Below, one piece after another: positions 46,386-59,716 of a stretch of DNA of 64,000 nucleotides; the first letter of the stretch is position 1, and each line of letters opens with the position of its first letter. Source of the DNA: Todiramphus chloris collaris (Eukaryota > Chordata > Aves > Coraciiformes > Alcedinidae). The notes under the pieces were generated by a model, which had not been told where the DNA came from, searched no databases, and saw nothing but the letters and a program-made list of their open reading frames with translations. The translations under genes and the position numbers were made by a program. Location: NCBI GenBank assembly GCA_025345505.1, contig JANVCC010000030.1:14329065-14393064 (forward strand), written 5' to 3'.

Positions 46386-48646
46386 AACAGGCCAGTCTGG
46401 GGGGAGAAAGTGTGTTTCTAGTTGTGCTTTATAAATGGCATGGCTGGTTTTCTCCGAGTTCACTTGCTTCTCTCCTCCATTTTGGCTTTGTGCTTCACCT
46501 CACATGCTGCAGCTCCAAACCCTTTCCCTCCCAATCATCAACTTTAAGCTGACAAGCTTTAAGCAAGGATTTTCAGGTGTCTTTACAAAGCTCATGTTGG
46601 CTGTTAGGTGTTCCCAGGAGGCTGCAGATCCTGGAATCTTCCACCCTGGCCATGTGCCCAGCCCATCATATCGCAACTGTGACCTTACCAAGATCTCAGT
46701 ACTGGGATTTTGCAGCTCTTTAGAGGTCTCAGGACACCACAGCAAATGGTTTATGCTCTCCAAGTTAGCCACTTGCTGCTTTAGATGATGCAGACCCAAG
46801 CCATTTTTAAGATTTTCCCACTGTTCCTTACCAGAACCATCTTCATAGCTGGTCTCCTTGAGATGTAGATGAAGCAACGCGTGGGGTTTAGCAACTGTGT
46901 CACTTGTCTTTAGTCGCTAATGCCAAGGCTTTTGGCAGCTGGTCTTCAAGGAAGGCACATGAAGATGGCAGGATAAGGGAGATGTCCAGAGCTGATGACT
47001 GGATCAGCAGCTGGGTCTGCACATTGGCTGCATTATACAGAAATCACATCAGCCCTCTTCTCTCACCGAAATGAAATCAGTTACGTGATGCTGTGTGGAT
47101 CCAAATTGCATCCAAGTAGTTTTATGCTTCACAGGCTGCTGGATCACTGCGATAGTTGTGCAATGCTGACAGTGGCTGCAGAAGGACAGAAGCAGCTAAT
47201 TCCTGAGCCCTGCTCCCTCAAACTATGCTCTTTCCTCATGCACAGTTGTGTGCCCTACAGCAACCCTAGAGCTTAGACTTGGGTTTGTATGATCGTATCA
47301 AGTCATCAAAATTTACAGGTCTTCTCTCTCTTCTGAACAGACGTAGTCAGAGCAAGAGCACAGGCACTCACCAAAACAAGCTAGACATTGCTTTTCAGTG
47401 ACATGCCCATTCTCAATCCCTACAGGAAGTTTTTTTCATTTTAGAAGCTCACAAGTACATCACACACCCTACACTCAGTTCTGCTGTTTTGCATAGCACT
47501 TTCCAGCCTGTTGGAACCCAGCCCTGGGCTCTCTCAGGTCTTTTTTGTCCTGGGGACAAATCTCTCTGGAGAACTGCAGTATCAGCCTCCTGTGTTGCTC
47601 AGTTATAAGCAAACAACTGGAGGCTGGTTACAGTCAGGTTCATTAGTAGGTTTCACATATTGCATGAAGCAAGACCAAGAGGTTTGCTTCTGGTTTTGTT
47701 TTTTTTTTTCTTGTGACTTGGAGCACTCATGGAGTAACTTGGTTGCCAAAGCAAGCTGAAACAGGCAGCACTTGGGACATTTAGAGCAGGGGGGAGTGCT
47801 GCTAAACCATCGCAGCAGGTATGATACTATCCTGACACCATCCGGCACCCATCAATTTGTAGCCCTTTCTTTTGCTCCAGGACCTCATGAGATGAAAAGC
47901 ACAAGTGCAAAGAAACCTTTGTGGTAACACATCCCTGGTGCTGACCTCTCCTGCAGGGATTAGCAGCCCCGTGGGAGCAGCAGTCTGCAGGATGGCACTG
48001 GATGTGCACTCACTTGCCTTCAGCAAGTGGCATCTCACAGCTTCTGAGATCCAGGGTGGAGGATGCTGAAAAGTCCATCTTTCATATATCGGGTCTTCCC
48101 TTCATCTTTCGCCAAGTGAATGACTCTTACCAGGAGCTGCTCCCTATGGTAGTGGAATCTAAATAATCCTTCTAATTAGCTTTCTGACAAAATCAGGCTA
48201 CTGGCTTCCCTCCCATCACACACACACACCCCCCTGGAGGGTTGGGTGCAGAGGTTTCAGGGAAAGATAAGATGCTGCTCTGTCAATCAGAAACACTGTG
48301 AATAGCATTCACCCTGCTTTTGTGGGGATGTTCTTGCATGTCCCTTCCTATGACTCTTCACCAGACCTTTCTGTGTATGGCAGGCACCTGGCAGATGACT
48401 CTCTAGACTGCCATCCTCAGACCAGCCGAAGCACATGCACATACCTACCTTCAGCCGGATGAAAATTAGACATGTCATCTATTGCCAAAGACGGTTTCTT
48501 CAGTACCAGAATAACTAAAACTACCTTAAGATATGCAGGAGTGCTTCCAGATTGCAAGATGAAAATCACTGCCCGGAATCACTGCATTCAAAGTAGGGAA
48601 ATATCCCTTTAAAGAAATCCATTGGCAATATAACTTAAGGCCCTAA
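46386..48646. other. Unique DNA, no gene recognised
   Basis: Frames up to 125 codons on both strands, none recognisable. A short (CA)n tract lies near 48218-48229. Confidence 0.35.
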
Positions 48647-48714
48647 GGCCAAGCTGATCTTCCACATAACTCCACTGAGTCCAGAGAAATACACCAGGGA
48701 TTAAGTTTGGCCTG
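48647..48714. mobile_element. Palindromic MITE relic (type G)
   Basis: Imperfect terminal inverted repeats GGCCAAGCTGAT (left) and TTAAGTTTGGCC (right; reverse complement GGCCAAACTTAA) flank ATAACTCCACTGAGTCCAG (48666-48684) and ACACCAGGGATTAA (48691-48704). I recall this as the GGCCAAATTCTGATCTC, GTAACTCCACTGAAGTCAAT, ACACCAG element of turtles, crocodilians and birds. Both ends and the centre survive, so this is the best preserved MITE relic in the window. Confidence 0.55.
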
Positions 48715-50123
48715 ATAGAGAAAACCGCAGGCAAGTGAGAATGATTCCCAGAATCAAGCTGACTTGAAAAATGTAGTTAGGTTTTGCCCTTAAAGGATCA
48801 TTTTCTTAATAATAATAGATAAAATGAAATGCTTGTCAAAATTATTACAAGCATATGGGGATGAGATGATCAACGTTGTACGAATTATCTCCTTCAGCAG
48901 CTGTATTTCTCATTCCTTCTTTAGCTGTTCTTCTTTAATTCCAAAGCTTGTAACCTTCCTACTGGTTCTTCTAGATTTACTACCTGTCATATTCGTTTTT
49001 GGCTGGCTAGAGCCACAGGCTGTGTGGTTTTTGTGCTATTCCCAGGTGTGTCACTGAGGGATTTTGTGGGATTTTGGTGAGGGTTTTTTGCCCAGTATCC
49101 TCCACTTCCATCTCTGCTGGTACATCCATACATGAACTGATCACTGGGCAATGTTAAGGGTTAATATACCTGTTGTTGTCTTCCTGGATCAGGGCCCTTG
49201 CTCCTCAGCTTAGCCCCTTGCAAGCATTACCAAGCAAGGATGCCAGTTAGCACGAAGACAAAACTGTCAAAAGCAGTGCCTGCATATGGGACTTACTTCC
49301 CGAGAGAGGAGAATGAATGACCACAGAATTAATCTCTTTCAAAGCTCTGTCCAAAACTCATTTGTTGTATTTAACTTGTCCTCAGCAAGTTCTAAACACA
49401 GCTCGTAAACAAAGAGTGGAAAAACCAACTGTAGTTGTTCACAAAAAACAAATAAAACCAAACCAGAAGCAACTTGCCAGCATGATAAAAAGATCACTAC
49501 CAACAACCCTCTATAACACAAGTTATTTCACTTGAAGTATTGAAAAGGCAAAAAAGAGAAAGGATAGAGCCTTTTTTTTTTTTGATGTTTATCAGTTTGG
49601 GAGTGGTTGCCAAGAACTCCCAGGGGTTTTCATTTGCTTTCTTGCCCTTTCATACCTTCCAAGAGACTTTTAGATTATATTTTTCTTTCTCAGCTTTGTA
49701 CTCCGAAATCCCAGAATTCATGGCTGCAAGGGAAGGCTGGAGACTCTCTCCTGAGCCCCAGCACATCAGACACCCCTGACTATCACTCCCTTACCTCTGT
49801 GTTTAACTCATGTTTGGCAAAGCACAACTTGATCTCAATCAGACCTCCTAGGAGGGCAGACAGGTTGGATTTGACGGCATCAGGAAATGTGGATCCAACC
49901 CTGTGCATGGAACTCATCCCAAGGACTAAGCAGCATCACTGATAACATGCATGTGACTTTCTTATTTGAAATTACTGGGCTACAGTGTGCTTGTCACGAG
50001 CCTTGCGTGGGGATGAAGACTTTTTTCCTACCACCATTTCTTCCTGAAGGTGTTCACATATTATAACAACAGAATTTCTCAATTTCTGGATTAATTTAGC
50101 AGGTTAAATTCCTAAAATCTCTC
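48715..50123. other. Unique DNA, no gene recognised
   Basis: AT-rich near 48740-48900. Frames of up to 111 codons, none recognisable. No repeats are recognised. Confidence 0.35.
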
Positions 50124-50145
50124 TTTTTTTTTTTTTTTTTTTTTT
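50124..50145. repeat. 22-base T run
   Basis: Uninterrupted homopolymer flanked by C-rich bases. Confidence 0.85.
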
Positions 50146-50484
50146 CCCCTTAAAATGCAGAGACCAGCAAAGGGGGAAATATTTACCTAGTTAAGACCAT
50201 CTGCGGAACTAGAACTGGTCCATAGTCCGGTCTGCTTCTCCTCTCTTCATCCATCCAGAGCTCCTATGAGGCACTTTAGCTGCAATATCACACTGCAATA
50301 ACACACACAGGTTGGGCTTCTTGTCCGCTCTGACCCAGCACCCTTTCCTGAATCCCTGCTTTGCTTTCCAGGATAGAGGCTCTCCATCCACACTGGTTGG
50401 CTGCACCCCTAACTCCTCAGCATAGGGCTCTGGCTGCCTGAGCCCAGTGATCTGGATCTCTCCACATCACTGCCCCTACTTCTT
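50146..50484. other. Unique DNA left of LINE relic
   Basis: A 65-codon minus frame (50406-50209) contains QCDIAAKVPHRSSG. This is faintly like the QCAAAAKKANAILG region that follows the active site in CR1-type reverse transcriptases, so the relic to the right may extend this far. Not certain. Confidence 0.25.
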
Positions 50485-50880
50485 CATCAGCCAGCTTTCT
50501 GCCTGCCTGGTGTTGTCTGCAGGTTTTGGCAGCAGTTGATGTGCATCACTTTCCAGATGGTTGATAAAAGCATTGAAAATTATTGGATGTCCTGTCTGTC
50601 CTTGAGGCTCTCCTCTGGGGACATGTCCTGAGTCACTCACTAGGGACTGCTCATTTGGAAGAGCTTTAATGTCACTGTTCCCTAAGCCACATACAGTGCA
50701 TGTTATTGATATCATATATTCTTATATTTTAAGAGAATGTGCTAAGTCAACCACCTTGCCAAAATCTATCCCATTCACAGACTTGCTTTTCCCAACCAAA
50801 CTTTCAACCTCTCCAAAGAATGTAATTAGATTCATCTGAAATGCCTGGTTTTCATTTAAAAAGGCTGAATTGACTGGTGC
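50485..50880 (-). mobile_element. Old CR1/L3-type reverse transcriptase relic
   Basis: The minus strand reads as the palm region of a CR1/L3-clade reverse transcriptase, in one frame with a single stop. From right to left: NLITFFGEVESLVGKSKSVN (from about 50832) corresponds to the family's NLIxFFDxVTxLVDxGKAVD. NGIDFGKVVD takes the place of VYLDFSKAFD. After the stop (near 50727), VPRGEPQG (about 50622-50599) takes the place of VPQGSVLG. FNAFINHLES takes the place of FNIFINDLDS. PADNT (50523-50509) sits at the catalytic FADDT position. Loss of the second catalytic aspartate and the stop show it is dead. It is far more diverged than the 33.9 kb CR1 and so much older. Confidence 0.75.
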
Positions 50881-53800
50881 AAATAATACTCACGGCTTTT
50901 AACTCCACTCTGTTCAGTTCCTCAACAGCTTTTCCATCATGTTGTCCACAGCTGGTTTCATCCTATTGTGTAGTGCAGTTTTGCTTTAGAACTTTGTCAT
51001 GCTCTTCTGATTTTGAAGGTGCTGAGCCATGCTGGAAGATGTCTACGATGGGGTGCCCAGTGCCTTCAGAAGACAAGAGCCTCTTGGGAAGTTATCAGGG
51101 TAGAGTCTCTGCTAAGTGGTCCATGTTTTGGTCTGAAGCTGGTAGAAGTGCTCTGGAATGATGCAGCTACTGTTTACAGAGGTGGGGGAGTTTGTGCTAG
51201 GAATAGCATGGGAATTTTTCTTTTTCTTTTTTTTTTTATCCACTTTTGCTCCCCCCACATCACTAAGTGCTTTCAGACCCAGCCTCAGGCTTGATTTATT
51301 TTTGCAAGGCCATTTTTAGCCACTGTGTCCTAAAGGGGGGGGGGAAGGTCTGCTGAGCTTATTTTTAAGGAAGAAACCATACACATGCACCACTCTGTCA
51401 TGGTTTGTTCACTTCTCAATATCCCAGAAGATCCTTCCTGTCACAATACCAGCGTATCGTCCTCTTCCCTACAGTTATATAAGAGCACTGTGGTGGCAGC
51501 TCTTCTGCTTTCTAGGCTGGAGCATGAAGGCCAATAATCTCACAAAATTACCAGTCAGGAGCAGCCCACTTCAGGGTAACCCACCTGAACCTACAAGTTA
51601 TTGCACTGTTTTTTGTGTTCAGGAATGGATGTAATGAAGGCTGGAGGAAAGTGTCTTAAGCAGGTATCTGACAGCATTCAAAGAGGCAGGTTTTCTTCCT
51701 GGTTCTGATTTGATTCTTGTTGCTCTTCATTTTCCTTTCCAGCTGCCCTGATAATATGTGACTTTGAACTAGCAGCCTTTCTTCTTGAATTTGTAAGCAT
51801 CTATCAAGCAGTGTTTAGTTAAGGGATCAGACAGAGATGTACACCAGAGGATGGGATATGGTGGGTTTGTGGTCATAGCACAAGGCTCTGAATCAGGAAA
51901 TGATAAGAATCAACTTTGAGAGATGGGTCCAACCCACAAGGCTCAGGTCTGCATCTGCTCTTGCAATGAGCTCCAAATGCCCTGAAGTTTGGACTGACTT
52001 CATCTGTGGCTGCTGCATGGAGATCACCTTTTCTTTCCTTGGAGTTCCACGAAGCAAGTGCTTATTAATGGTATTACTGAGAATGCCAGAATGCAAAGGT
52101 TCAGTGAAAACTTAACCAGCCTAATAGCTTCCCAGCAGAGAAGGAGTTTGGACACGATGGGTATCACCTGGCTTGCAGGTGTTGTGAGAACTTTCTCAGT
52201 TTGCCTCCTGAGATGTGGTGCACACACACAGACTTAGCTTGTCCCTGAGCTGGAGGGCAGCAGCCATAAAGCTGGTGGCATCCTTAGTCTCTAAGCTATC
52301 TGTGTGCATCAAGCCGGAACTATCTGCGAGGAGCAATAACAAATTCCCTCCCTGCTGAACAGCACCACAAAAGATGTACAGTATCTGATTCCCAGATGGC
52401 AATGTTAAAAACAGAAGGCAACATGTCTGGGAAAGTACCTGAGGCATACTTGAACAATGGAAATAATAGAGATGTAAGAAGATAGAACCTTTCTTTTTTT
52501 CTGATATATGCATGCCTTGTGATCACTTAGAAAACAAACACCTTTTTTGTTGTCAAGCAGGAAACAGCCTGACTGAATAGAAACACAGCCAGAGTGCTAG
52601 AGTGAAGTAGTTGAAATAGGTGAAAAGTTGGTAGCAAGAGCAATGTGCCAGGATTTTCTGCTCCCGGTGCCTGTGTTGTGTGTCATGTGAGCACATAAAT
52701 CCTTGGAATCCCTCAACATTTATTCAGATACCAATGGACTCCGTGCATATCTACCTTGCCAGCAACTTGGAGGGTTATTCTTAAAGGCCAGGGTTCCCTA
52801 ACTAGTCTGCGTTCATGCTCAGAATCATGAGCCTTGGGATAGGTTTTCATGAATAGGTTTTATTTTAGCCTCTCTTAGGACAGGGATTAAAAGGCTAACA
52901 TGAGGAAGAAGTGGCTGCCTTGTCTCACATGGTTCCCTGAGCAAAACATCCTGCAGAAACCATAGACGGTGAATGTTTTCTGAGATACCTGTACAAACAT
53001 CAGCAAGATGGAGATACCAGCACGATGAGCAGCAGGCAGCTTCATGCAAGCATACTGGCTTCTGTCTCTCGGGTCTCGCCCCACCTGCATTTGTTCCTCC
53101 TTTGCCTGATGGCACATCTCCCCCACACAATGGCATGTAAAATCTAATCTCTACTGAAAGCTCTGCAGGGCAGGAACTCACACATTCAGATCCAAATAGG
53201 CTACTCATGCCTTTTTAATTTCACTGGATCGGAATAACAACAGCAAGGAAATAAAGTAACAGCCAAAGAATCAAGTCAGCGCAGTGAAACAGGTCTCTTC
53301 CCTGTTTTACAAGTTACATCCACACTACCCCAATGGTAGTGGGGAGTTCTTCTAGCCACAACTAGCACATCTTTTCCAGTTAAGCAGCCCAAAACGCTCT
53401 TAGCCACCAAGTAGTGCCTGGTGATGTCAAATACTCCCAAAGTCACTAGACCACCCCTGTGAAGTATCCCTGGTCTCAGAGGTGGCCAGAGAACCCCTCC
53501 GCTCTGGCTCAGGGTCTGAGAAGAGCAAGCCTGGGGTTGGTGCACTCCCACGCGCATCTGCACCCCAGGCTGGCACGGTGCTGATCTCCGCAGCCATCAA
53601 TCCCGCTGCCATCTGGATGACAGTTCTTGCACAAGACCCATGCCATTACATAAGGCTGGGGCTGTTTACAACTGCCCGCCCAGCGCACACCCGTCATGTG
53701 TTAATCAGGATGGTTCATAGTCAGTCCTGGAGTAAACAAATGCAACTTCACCAGAAAACATGGGAGCCACACCTCTTTACTCCAGGTGTGCATTTTGGCC

Positions 53801-54648
53801 CACTATCTGTTTCTCCATAGTGCTTAGTGGCTGGTATTTAAGACAATTTCTTAACAGGAGTTGAGATCAGTGGTTTATCTCCTCATTAGCTTGGTAATAT
53901 CATTAATTAAGGCTATGTCAACGGACATGATGCCACAGCCAATGGGTGTTATCAGTGGCAACAACCTTCCAGGGTTTGGGCTTACAGTCTGCCTACCACG
54001 ATAAACCAGTTAGCATCCTGGCCAAGGTGGAGATCTGCCTTTTCCCTACGCTGATGCTGAGAGCCCAGCTCACAGGAGATGCATTTTGAGGCCAGCTGTA
54101 GAAATCCCCTCAAAAATCCCTGCTCTCTGTCTGATTACTGTATCCCACCTGCTGAACTAGCTCCCAGCAGGGAAGGAGGAGCAAATGTGGAGTTTCAGCA
54201 GGGCAAAGCAGAGGCACAGGGGCTGTATCTCCTTTCGTGCCCACCTCAAGAGCCACAGTCCCTATGTCGTAGGTGAGGTCTCCCACCTAACCCAGCTGCT
54301 CATTCAGACAACTGTATTTTTAACTGAGAAAATTAGTGTGTTACCGAGAGATGTGGTGGAACATGTGCCATGGTGTTAATAGCAGGCCTGGATACTTCGG
54401 AGCAAACAGGCTGACAGGGTTAGAAGGAGTTGAGTGGTCATGGTATTCCCTCCGGATTTAAACCATGCACATCATAAGACCCGTGAATCTGTGCATGTTG
54501 AGGCTTCAGAAGTGAAGAGCCAGTGTGTTTAGCCTGTCCCGCTCACATGACATACTTTGATGTAGTAGAAGAGTGTGAACACCTTTTAAAAATTTTCTTC
54601 TTTCCCCCCTTTTACTGCAGGAGACTTACAGTTAAGACAAATACACCC
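50881..54648. other. Unique DNA, no gene recognised
   Basis: Holds a 10-base G run at 51335-51344 and a mildly CpG-rich patch at about 53490-53700. Frames up to 127 codons, none recognisable. Confidence 0.35.
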
Positions 54649-54700
54649 TTGGGCCAAGTCCTGCCCTGGTTCTGTGCAGAACTCCTAATATATCCTGAAG
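54649..54700. mobile_element. Possible eroded MITE relic
   Basis: TGGGCCAAGTCCTGCCCTGG followed by CAGAACTCCTAATATATCC and TGAAGACTC resembles the GGGCCAAATCCTGCTC...ACTCC-ATTGAAGTC order of old archosaur/turtle palindromic elements. Only part is recognisable. Confidence 0.3.
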
Positions 54701-57490
54701 ACTCAGCGCACTTTAAATATATGTCAACAGTAGCATGTGCCGGCCAGAAGAGATTTTAAAAAGCAGTTCCTTCAAATGAATGCAGTTTTAGTTGTTTTCC
54801 TCGGTTGTTTGAGGTCACCGTTCCCCCACCCTTGTTAATAAAGATGTGATTAATGACTTTTGGCAAAGCTGCTGCCTGAAAGAGCCAATGCTTTAGGAAA
54901 AGCAAAACCAGTTTTCAGGTATTTTCTTTAAGGTTCATCTCAGAAACACACAAATACATTTCAAAGCATTTACAAAACCCATTGACACCCCCTTCTCCCC
55001 GTCTCCACCCCCTCTGCAGACACATCACCATTCATAGCCTGCATAATTACATTCCATCTACCTGGAAGAAAGTTCTTGCTGTGCCTTCAGCTAGAAAGAT
55101 ACCCTGGTGAAGCATGGGTGCTAGCATAGAGCAGTCATCACAGGGCTTCCCGGGGTGGCCGTGTTGCAGTAATGGCTTTGTGATTACTTTTCCCAGACTG
55201 AGCAGTACCTGAAACTCCTGAGTGAGGGCCCCAAATCCCTCGTTAAATAAATCACAGCAGTAGGGGGTAAAAAAAAAAAAATTGAAATTGTTTCCTCTAA
55301 GAGTGCTGGGCTCATGTTTTGAAACCTATTTCTGCAAGAAGGGAGGCTCAGACATGCCAGGACTTAAAAGCAAGACAGCAGAAGCTGAGATTCTCATAGG
55401 CGGGCTCAGGGCACCACAGGGGGAATTTGGGGGGAAGCACCAGAACTCAGGGTGTCTCTGAGAAGTGCAGTAGCTAATGTAACAATTTGAGCCATGTTGC
55501 CTCTGTTGAGGACCCACTTCTCCCAGGCAGTCCCTGTTTCTTACAACAGCTTGACATGGATGAGCTTAACCCATAAGGTTGTTTAGATCTCCACGGTGAT
55601 GGGGTTTAGCCTGCACTGCCTTTGAAGGGGCCAGAAGGGATGTCAGAGGGGGTAACTCCTGCCTGGATGTTGATGCCAAGGCTGATGTGGATGCTGATGC
55701 AGATGCACTGGTCCAGTGATGCTGCCTGTGAGACATGGGGTATTGAATCCACGCTGTGAATTAGCACAACAAAAGTTAGAACCAAAGCAGAAGTGGTTAT
55801 GTCTCAGCCCAGAAGGGTGCATTACCCTTGTGCCACTAGCATAAAGACCACATCAGCTCCTTAGTCCTCCAAGCTGACCCTCATCATTTCTGGAGCTGAC
55901 CTCTGAGCCCACCTGTCTGAGGAAAACATGGCATGGAGCAGGGCTTGCTCTCAGCCTCCACAGCAGCTGAGATGGAGAGATGAGGATGGCTCTGAGGTGC
56001 CTCAGTACAGGTGTGGGCACATCACATGCCTCACACTGTGCTCCATGGGGCTGCTTTTGCAAGGGGGCAGTTGTGTGGCTTTGCATGGGAAGGGGTGGCC
56101 ATGCTGTGAAATGTGCTGTGCCTCCAGCACAGAGCGCTTGGCAGAACTGGTGTTTTTCCAGCTGCAGGAAAGTGTACTGGAGAGATCCAGTTTGGATGAA
56201 CCTCTGGCATTTTATAATCCAGTGAAAAGAAAGGAGTGAGGGCTCCAGTGTGAACTTGTCTCCAAAGCTGAAGCAAATCCTTTAAATTAGTAGGACACTC
56301 ATGCTAAGGGCTTATACAGAAATTCCCATTGCTCTGTGCTTTCCCCTGCAGGCACCAAGGTGGCTTAAAACACCGCTAAGCTCCAGGCGAGCAAGAGATG
56401 TGTCTGTGGGTGCTTGCCACTGGGTTTCTGGACTGGCCCAGTCCAAGCAGATGGTGAATTGGCAGCACTTACAATAAGATCCCAATCCATGTGTTAAAGC
56501 TTCCCCAAAATTGCTGTAGGTGGCTCTAATTATAACCTGTGTCCTACCGCCTCCCCTTCTGTGAGTAGGAAGGAGCTGCGCTTTCTTGTTACTCTAGCTG
56601 CCTGCCTGTTACCAGGTCGAGATTGTTGGTGGGATAAGGGCTTTCCATTTGTTTGTAGTACTGATGTCCTACTTGGCAACAGGCTCCTCATTCCTTCAAC
56701 CCTACAAAGGGAAGAGCCCCGAGCAAAGCAGGTTTGCAGCTGGCTTAGCAACAGGGCTGCTCTGCATTCCTGTAAATTTCCAGGTTCAAGTGCAGTCTGT
56801 TTTTCTGTGTTGCCAAGCTGAGTGGACATCTCGCCTGCCCTCCCCCCCTGCACACCACTGCTGAGCGTTTGGAAAGGCTGGTGGGACCCGAGAGAAGCGT
56901 TGGCTCCAGGGACAGGAGCAGGGCTGCCGTGAGGCAAGTGGTTCAGCGATGCAGATGAAGGCGACCAAGAGCTGCACCATCCGCCCACCTCCAGGGCTCC
57001 AAAGCAAAAGGGAAACTTACTCTTGAGGTCTGAGGTGAAGAGGTAAATACAGGTATAGATCCAAGTCCTCAGGGCTAGTCTGATTTATTTGGCAGTCCTG
57101 CCAGTCAATACTTTCAACCTTGGATGTGACAACTCTTTTCTTTTTAGCATGTGGCTCATTCTTGGGTTCTCATTACCTTATTCCACATGGAGTTGGTGTT
57201 TCTTCATTGTTTTCTCCTGTGCATGATTGACATGATCAGGAAGGAAATGTGAAAACTATAGAAACTGTTCTCCATGCTGAGGGAAGGTGCCTCATATTCT
57301 TCTGAACCTGACCCCATTGTTTGCTGCTGCGCTTGCAGGCACGTTCTCTGCCACACACTGGAAGGACCAGGGCATCCTCACCCAGGTTCGGGCAATGGTC
57401 ACCAAGCAAGAGTAAAAGGCTGGCCCCATTCCCACTTGAGTCTTCAGGATTTTCACCCATGAATTAACTGTGGGAGGAATAAGGCCCCTA
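54701..57490. other. Unique DNA, no gene recognised
   Basis: A 152-codon minus frame (56988-56530) and shorter frames in GC-rich sequence have no recognisable domain. A run of 12 A lies near 55269-55280. Confidence 0.35.
55665..55706. repeat. Imperfect GATGYT/GATGC hexamer repeat
   Basis: Repeated GATG-type words (GGATGTTGATGCC, GCTGATGTGGATGC, TGATGCAGATGC) with about 6-base spacing. Confidence 0.55.
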
Positions 57491-57665
57491 GTTACACTAT
57501 ATAAATAGAAGCATTTGATTGCAGGCAGATGGATATCGAGTTGTTCTGAATTTTTCCTCTGATTTCATTAATGACGTGATTTGTGTTACAAGGAAAACTT
57601 CTGTCATTATTTACCTGAGATGCATCTGCACTTTGAAGTAGGTTCTGGAAACACAAGGAGAATGA
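57491..57665. promoter_or_regulatory. Weak candidate conserved element
   Basis: Unique AT-rich block with TTTCATTAATGACGTGATTT (57563-57582), in which an ATTAAT core and a TGACGTGA CRE/ATF-like site adjoin. Judged on texture and motif content only. Confidence 0.25.
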
Positions 57666-59666
57666 AACTGCCCTTAAAGCAGTGGTGGAGTGGCTTTTTC
57701 TGAGGTTTGAGACTGTTGGGTTCCCTCTACACTGGAATGCAAAATTTATGCCCTAAATTTAAACACTCACTAGTTGTTTGGGTTTTGTTTGTTTTCTTTT
57801 TTTTGCATTCATGACTTGAGAATTAATTCAGTTGTAAAAAAAATACAACTGACACATTTGGCATGCAAAACAACCATTGTTTTTGCCAGGGGGTTTCCCG
57901 TGCACGTGTGTCTGTTTATCTGTAAAACAGCACAAGAGCCTTCATGGAAGAGTTACGTGGTGGAAACATTGGCTTTAGCTGCCTAGAAGAAGTTAGCATC
58001 CATTTGTGGTCCTCAGTTCTCCCATATGGGTCATCCAGGTCCTGCTCTAAGGATCCACCTGGCTCTATCCAGTTCCAAAGACAATGTCATACAAGAACAC
58101 TGCAGTCCAAACTATTAAATGAAATAATTTAACAGTTTTCAAGCTGGTAACTTGTGTGAGCTCAGACACTGTGCAGGGCTTTGTATGTGCACCTTGTTTT
58201 GCTGCTCTGCTGTCTTCCCAAATGAATGGGGTGACAAAAGTAGCAGCAGCAGCTTAGTGCAGAGTGCCTAAAAAAAGGTGTTTGTTTCCATCCCAGTGCT
58301 GAGCTCATTGTTCCTGCTACTCGTCCTGTTGACTGCCTGCTCAGGAAGGCAGTGTTCCCAGCAGCCAGGAGCTCCTGCCTGCTCCCCACTCTTTTGCCCC
58401 CAGGTTCCTAATTTCACATTTTCTATCTCCAGTGCCCTGGTCTACCTCTTTGTCAAAAGAGTTGTTTTTTTACTTCTCACACAGGGATGTGGTGGGGACT
58501 TTTAAAACCTTTGAAGGCTGCTTACAGTTCCTCAGATGGTAAACAGAGAAATGCACACTGGTATAACTGGCAGGAGATACAGGGATGCTGACTTGCCAGC
58601 TCTCACAAATCTGGCTTCCCTAAGCTTTACAATTAATGACACCACCCTACATCGTCTGGCCACTGGAGGGTTAACTGAAATTCCCTTGTATGCTGTACTT
58701 GAATGAAAATGCCAGCAAGCTCTGGTATGATATTTATACCTGAATCATTTTGGACAGTTTTGCAATGAATGGGATCTCACGGAGATGGGGGTTTGCTTTC
58801 TACTTCACTGTTTTTCCCTGGTGCTGCTCTTTTTCCCAGAGAAAGGACATGCAGGAGCAAACCCCTCTGGGTACTGGGTGCTGCCAGCTCTCCAGGCAGG
58901 GTCTCTGCCCACCAATCCTGCAGTTGCGGGCCATGGTATCATATTGAAGGGTGAGAGATGAGTCAATCTCCATGCTCACCCTTCTGTTCTCTGTGTGGCT
59001 TCCTGAAAGCAAGCACTGAACAATGCAGACCAATTTTGTTTTTCTTAATTTGCCCACCAGATCCGGAACCGAAACCACCAATTAATTTCACTGAAGATCT
59101 CGTTCTCAACTCAGATCAGCAATAGCTACCTGAGGTAGCACCAAGCTCCTACCCACTGAATCAGCTGTCACAGCTCCTGTAGGAATGAAGGTACCTGTTC
59201 TGTGATGTGAGAGGTTGTTTTTTTATTCAGAAAACAAGGTGAGAAGTTTCCCTAAACACTCACTGCACATCTTGATGACCCTTCTTGGAGACACATTAAC
59301 CCCACAGTGAGATGCTGAGGTGGAACAGTGGAGGACTGACAGTGGGAAGCCTTCAAGGTCTGCCTGAACATGAGATTTCCCATCCTGAGCCACATCATCT
59401 GATCAGAGAATGACTTCCTTAGTCTCCAACTGTGTCAATTTAAGGTCTACTTCCCAAATCATGGCCCCATGTTACAATCCATTTCCGTAACTCCATGTCA
59501 CATGGGCTGTGTTGAGAGCATCAGAAAAGCATTGGGACCACAGAATGATGGCCATGGGAAGGAGTTCTACCACATATTGGTCTTGCTGTGGCATGTCAAA
59601 TAGGGGCGATGCTGCCCTAAGCTCTAGAAACACAAATTCTCAGTATCTGTCCTCATCTTTCAGAGC
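57666..59666. other. Unique DNA, no gene recognised
   Basis: Frames below 95 codons, none recognisable. TTTATCTGTAAAACAGCAC near 57916 faintly recalls the reverse strand of an L3/MIR tail. Confidence 0.35.
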
Positions 59667-59716
59667 TGAGCCAAAGTCCACCGAGATCAATGGCAACCAT
59701 GAGTTTTGGATTCAGT
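59667..59716. mobile_element. Eroded palindromic MITE relic (type F)
   Basis: GAGCCAAAGTCCACCGAGAT, CAATGGCAACCATGAG and TTTTGGATTCAG correspond to CAAAGCCCATTGAAGTCAATGG and GGGCTTTGGATCAG of the element type at 40.0 kb, with part of the centre lost. Confidence 0.4.
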
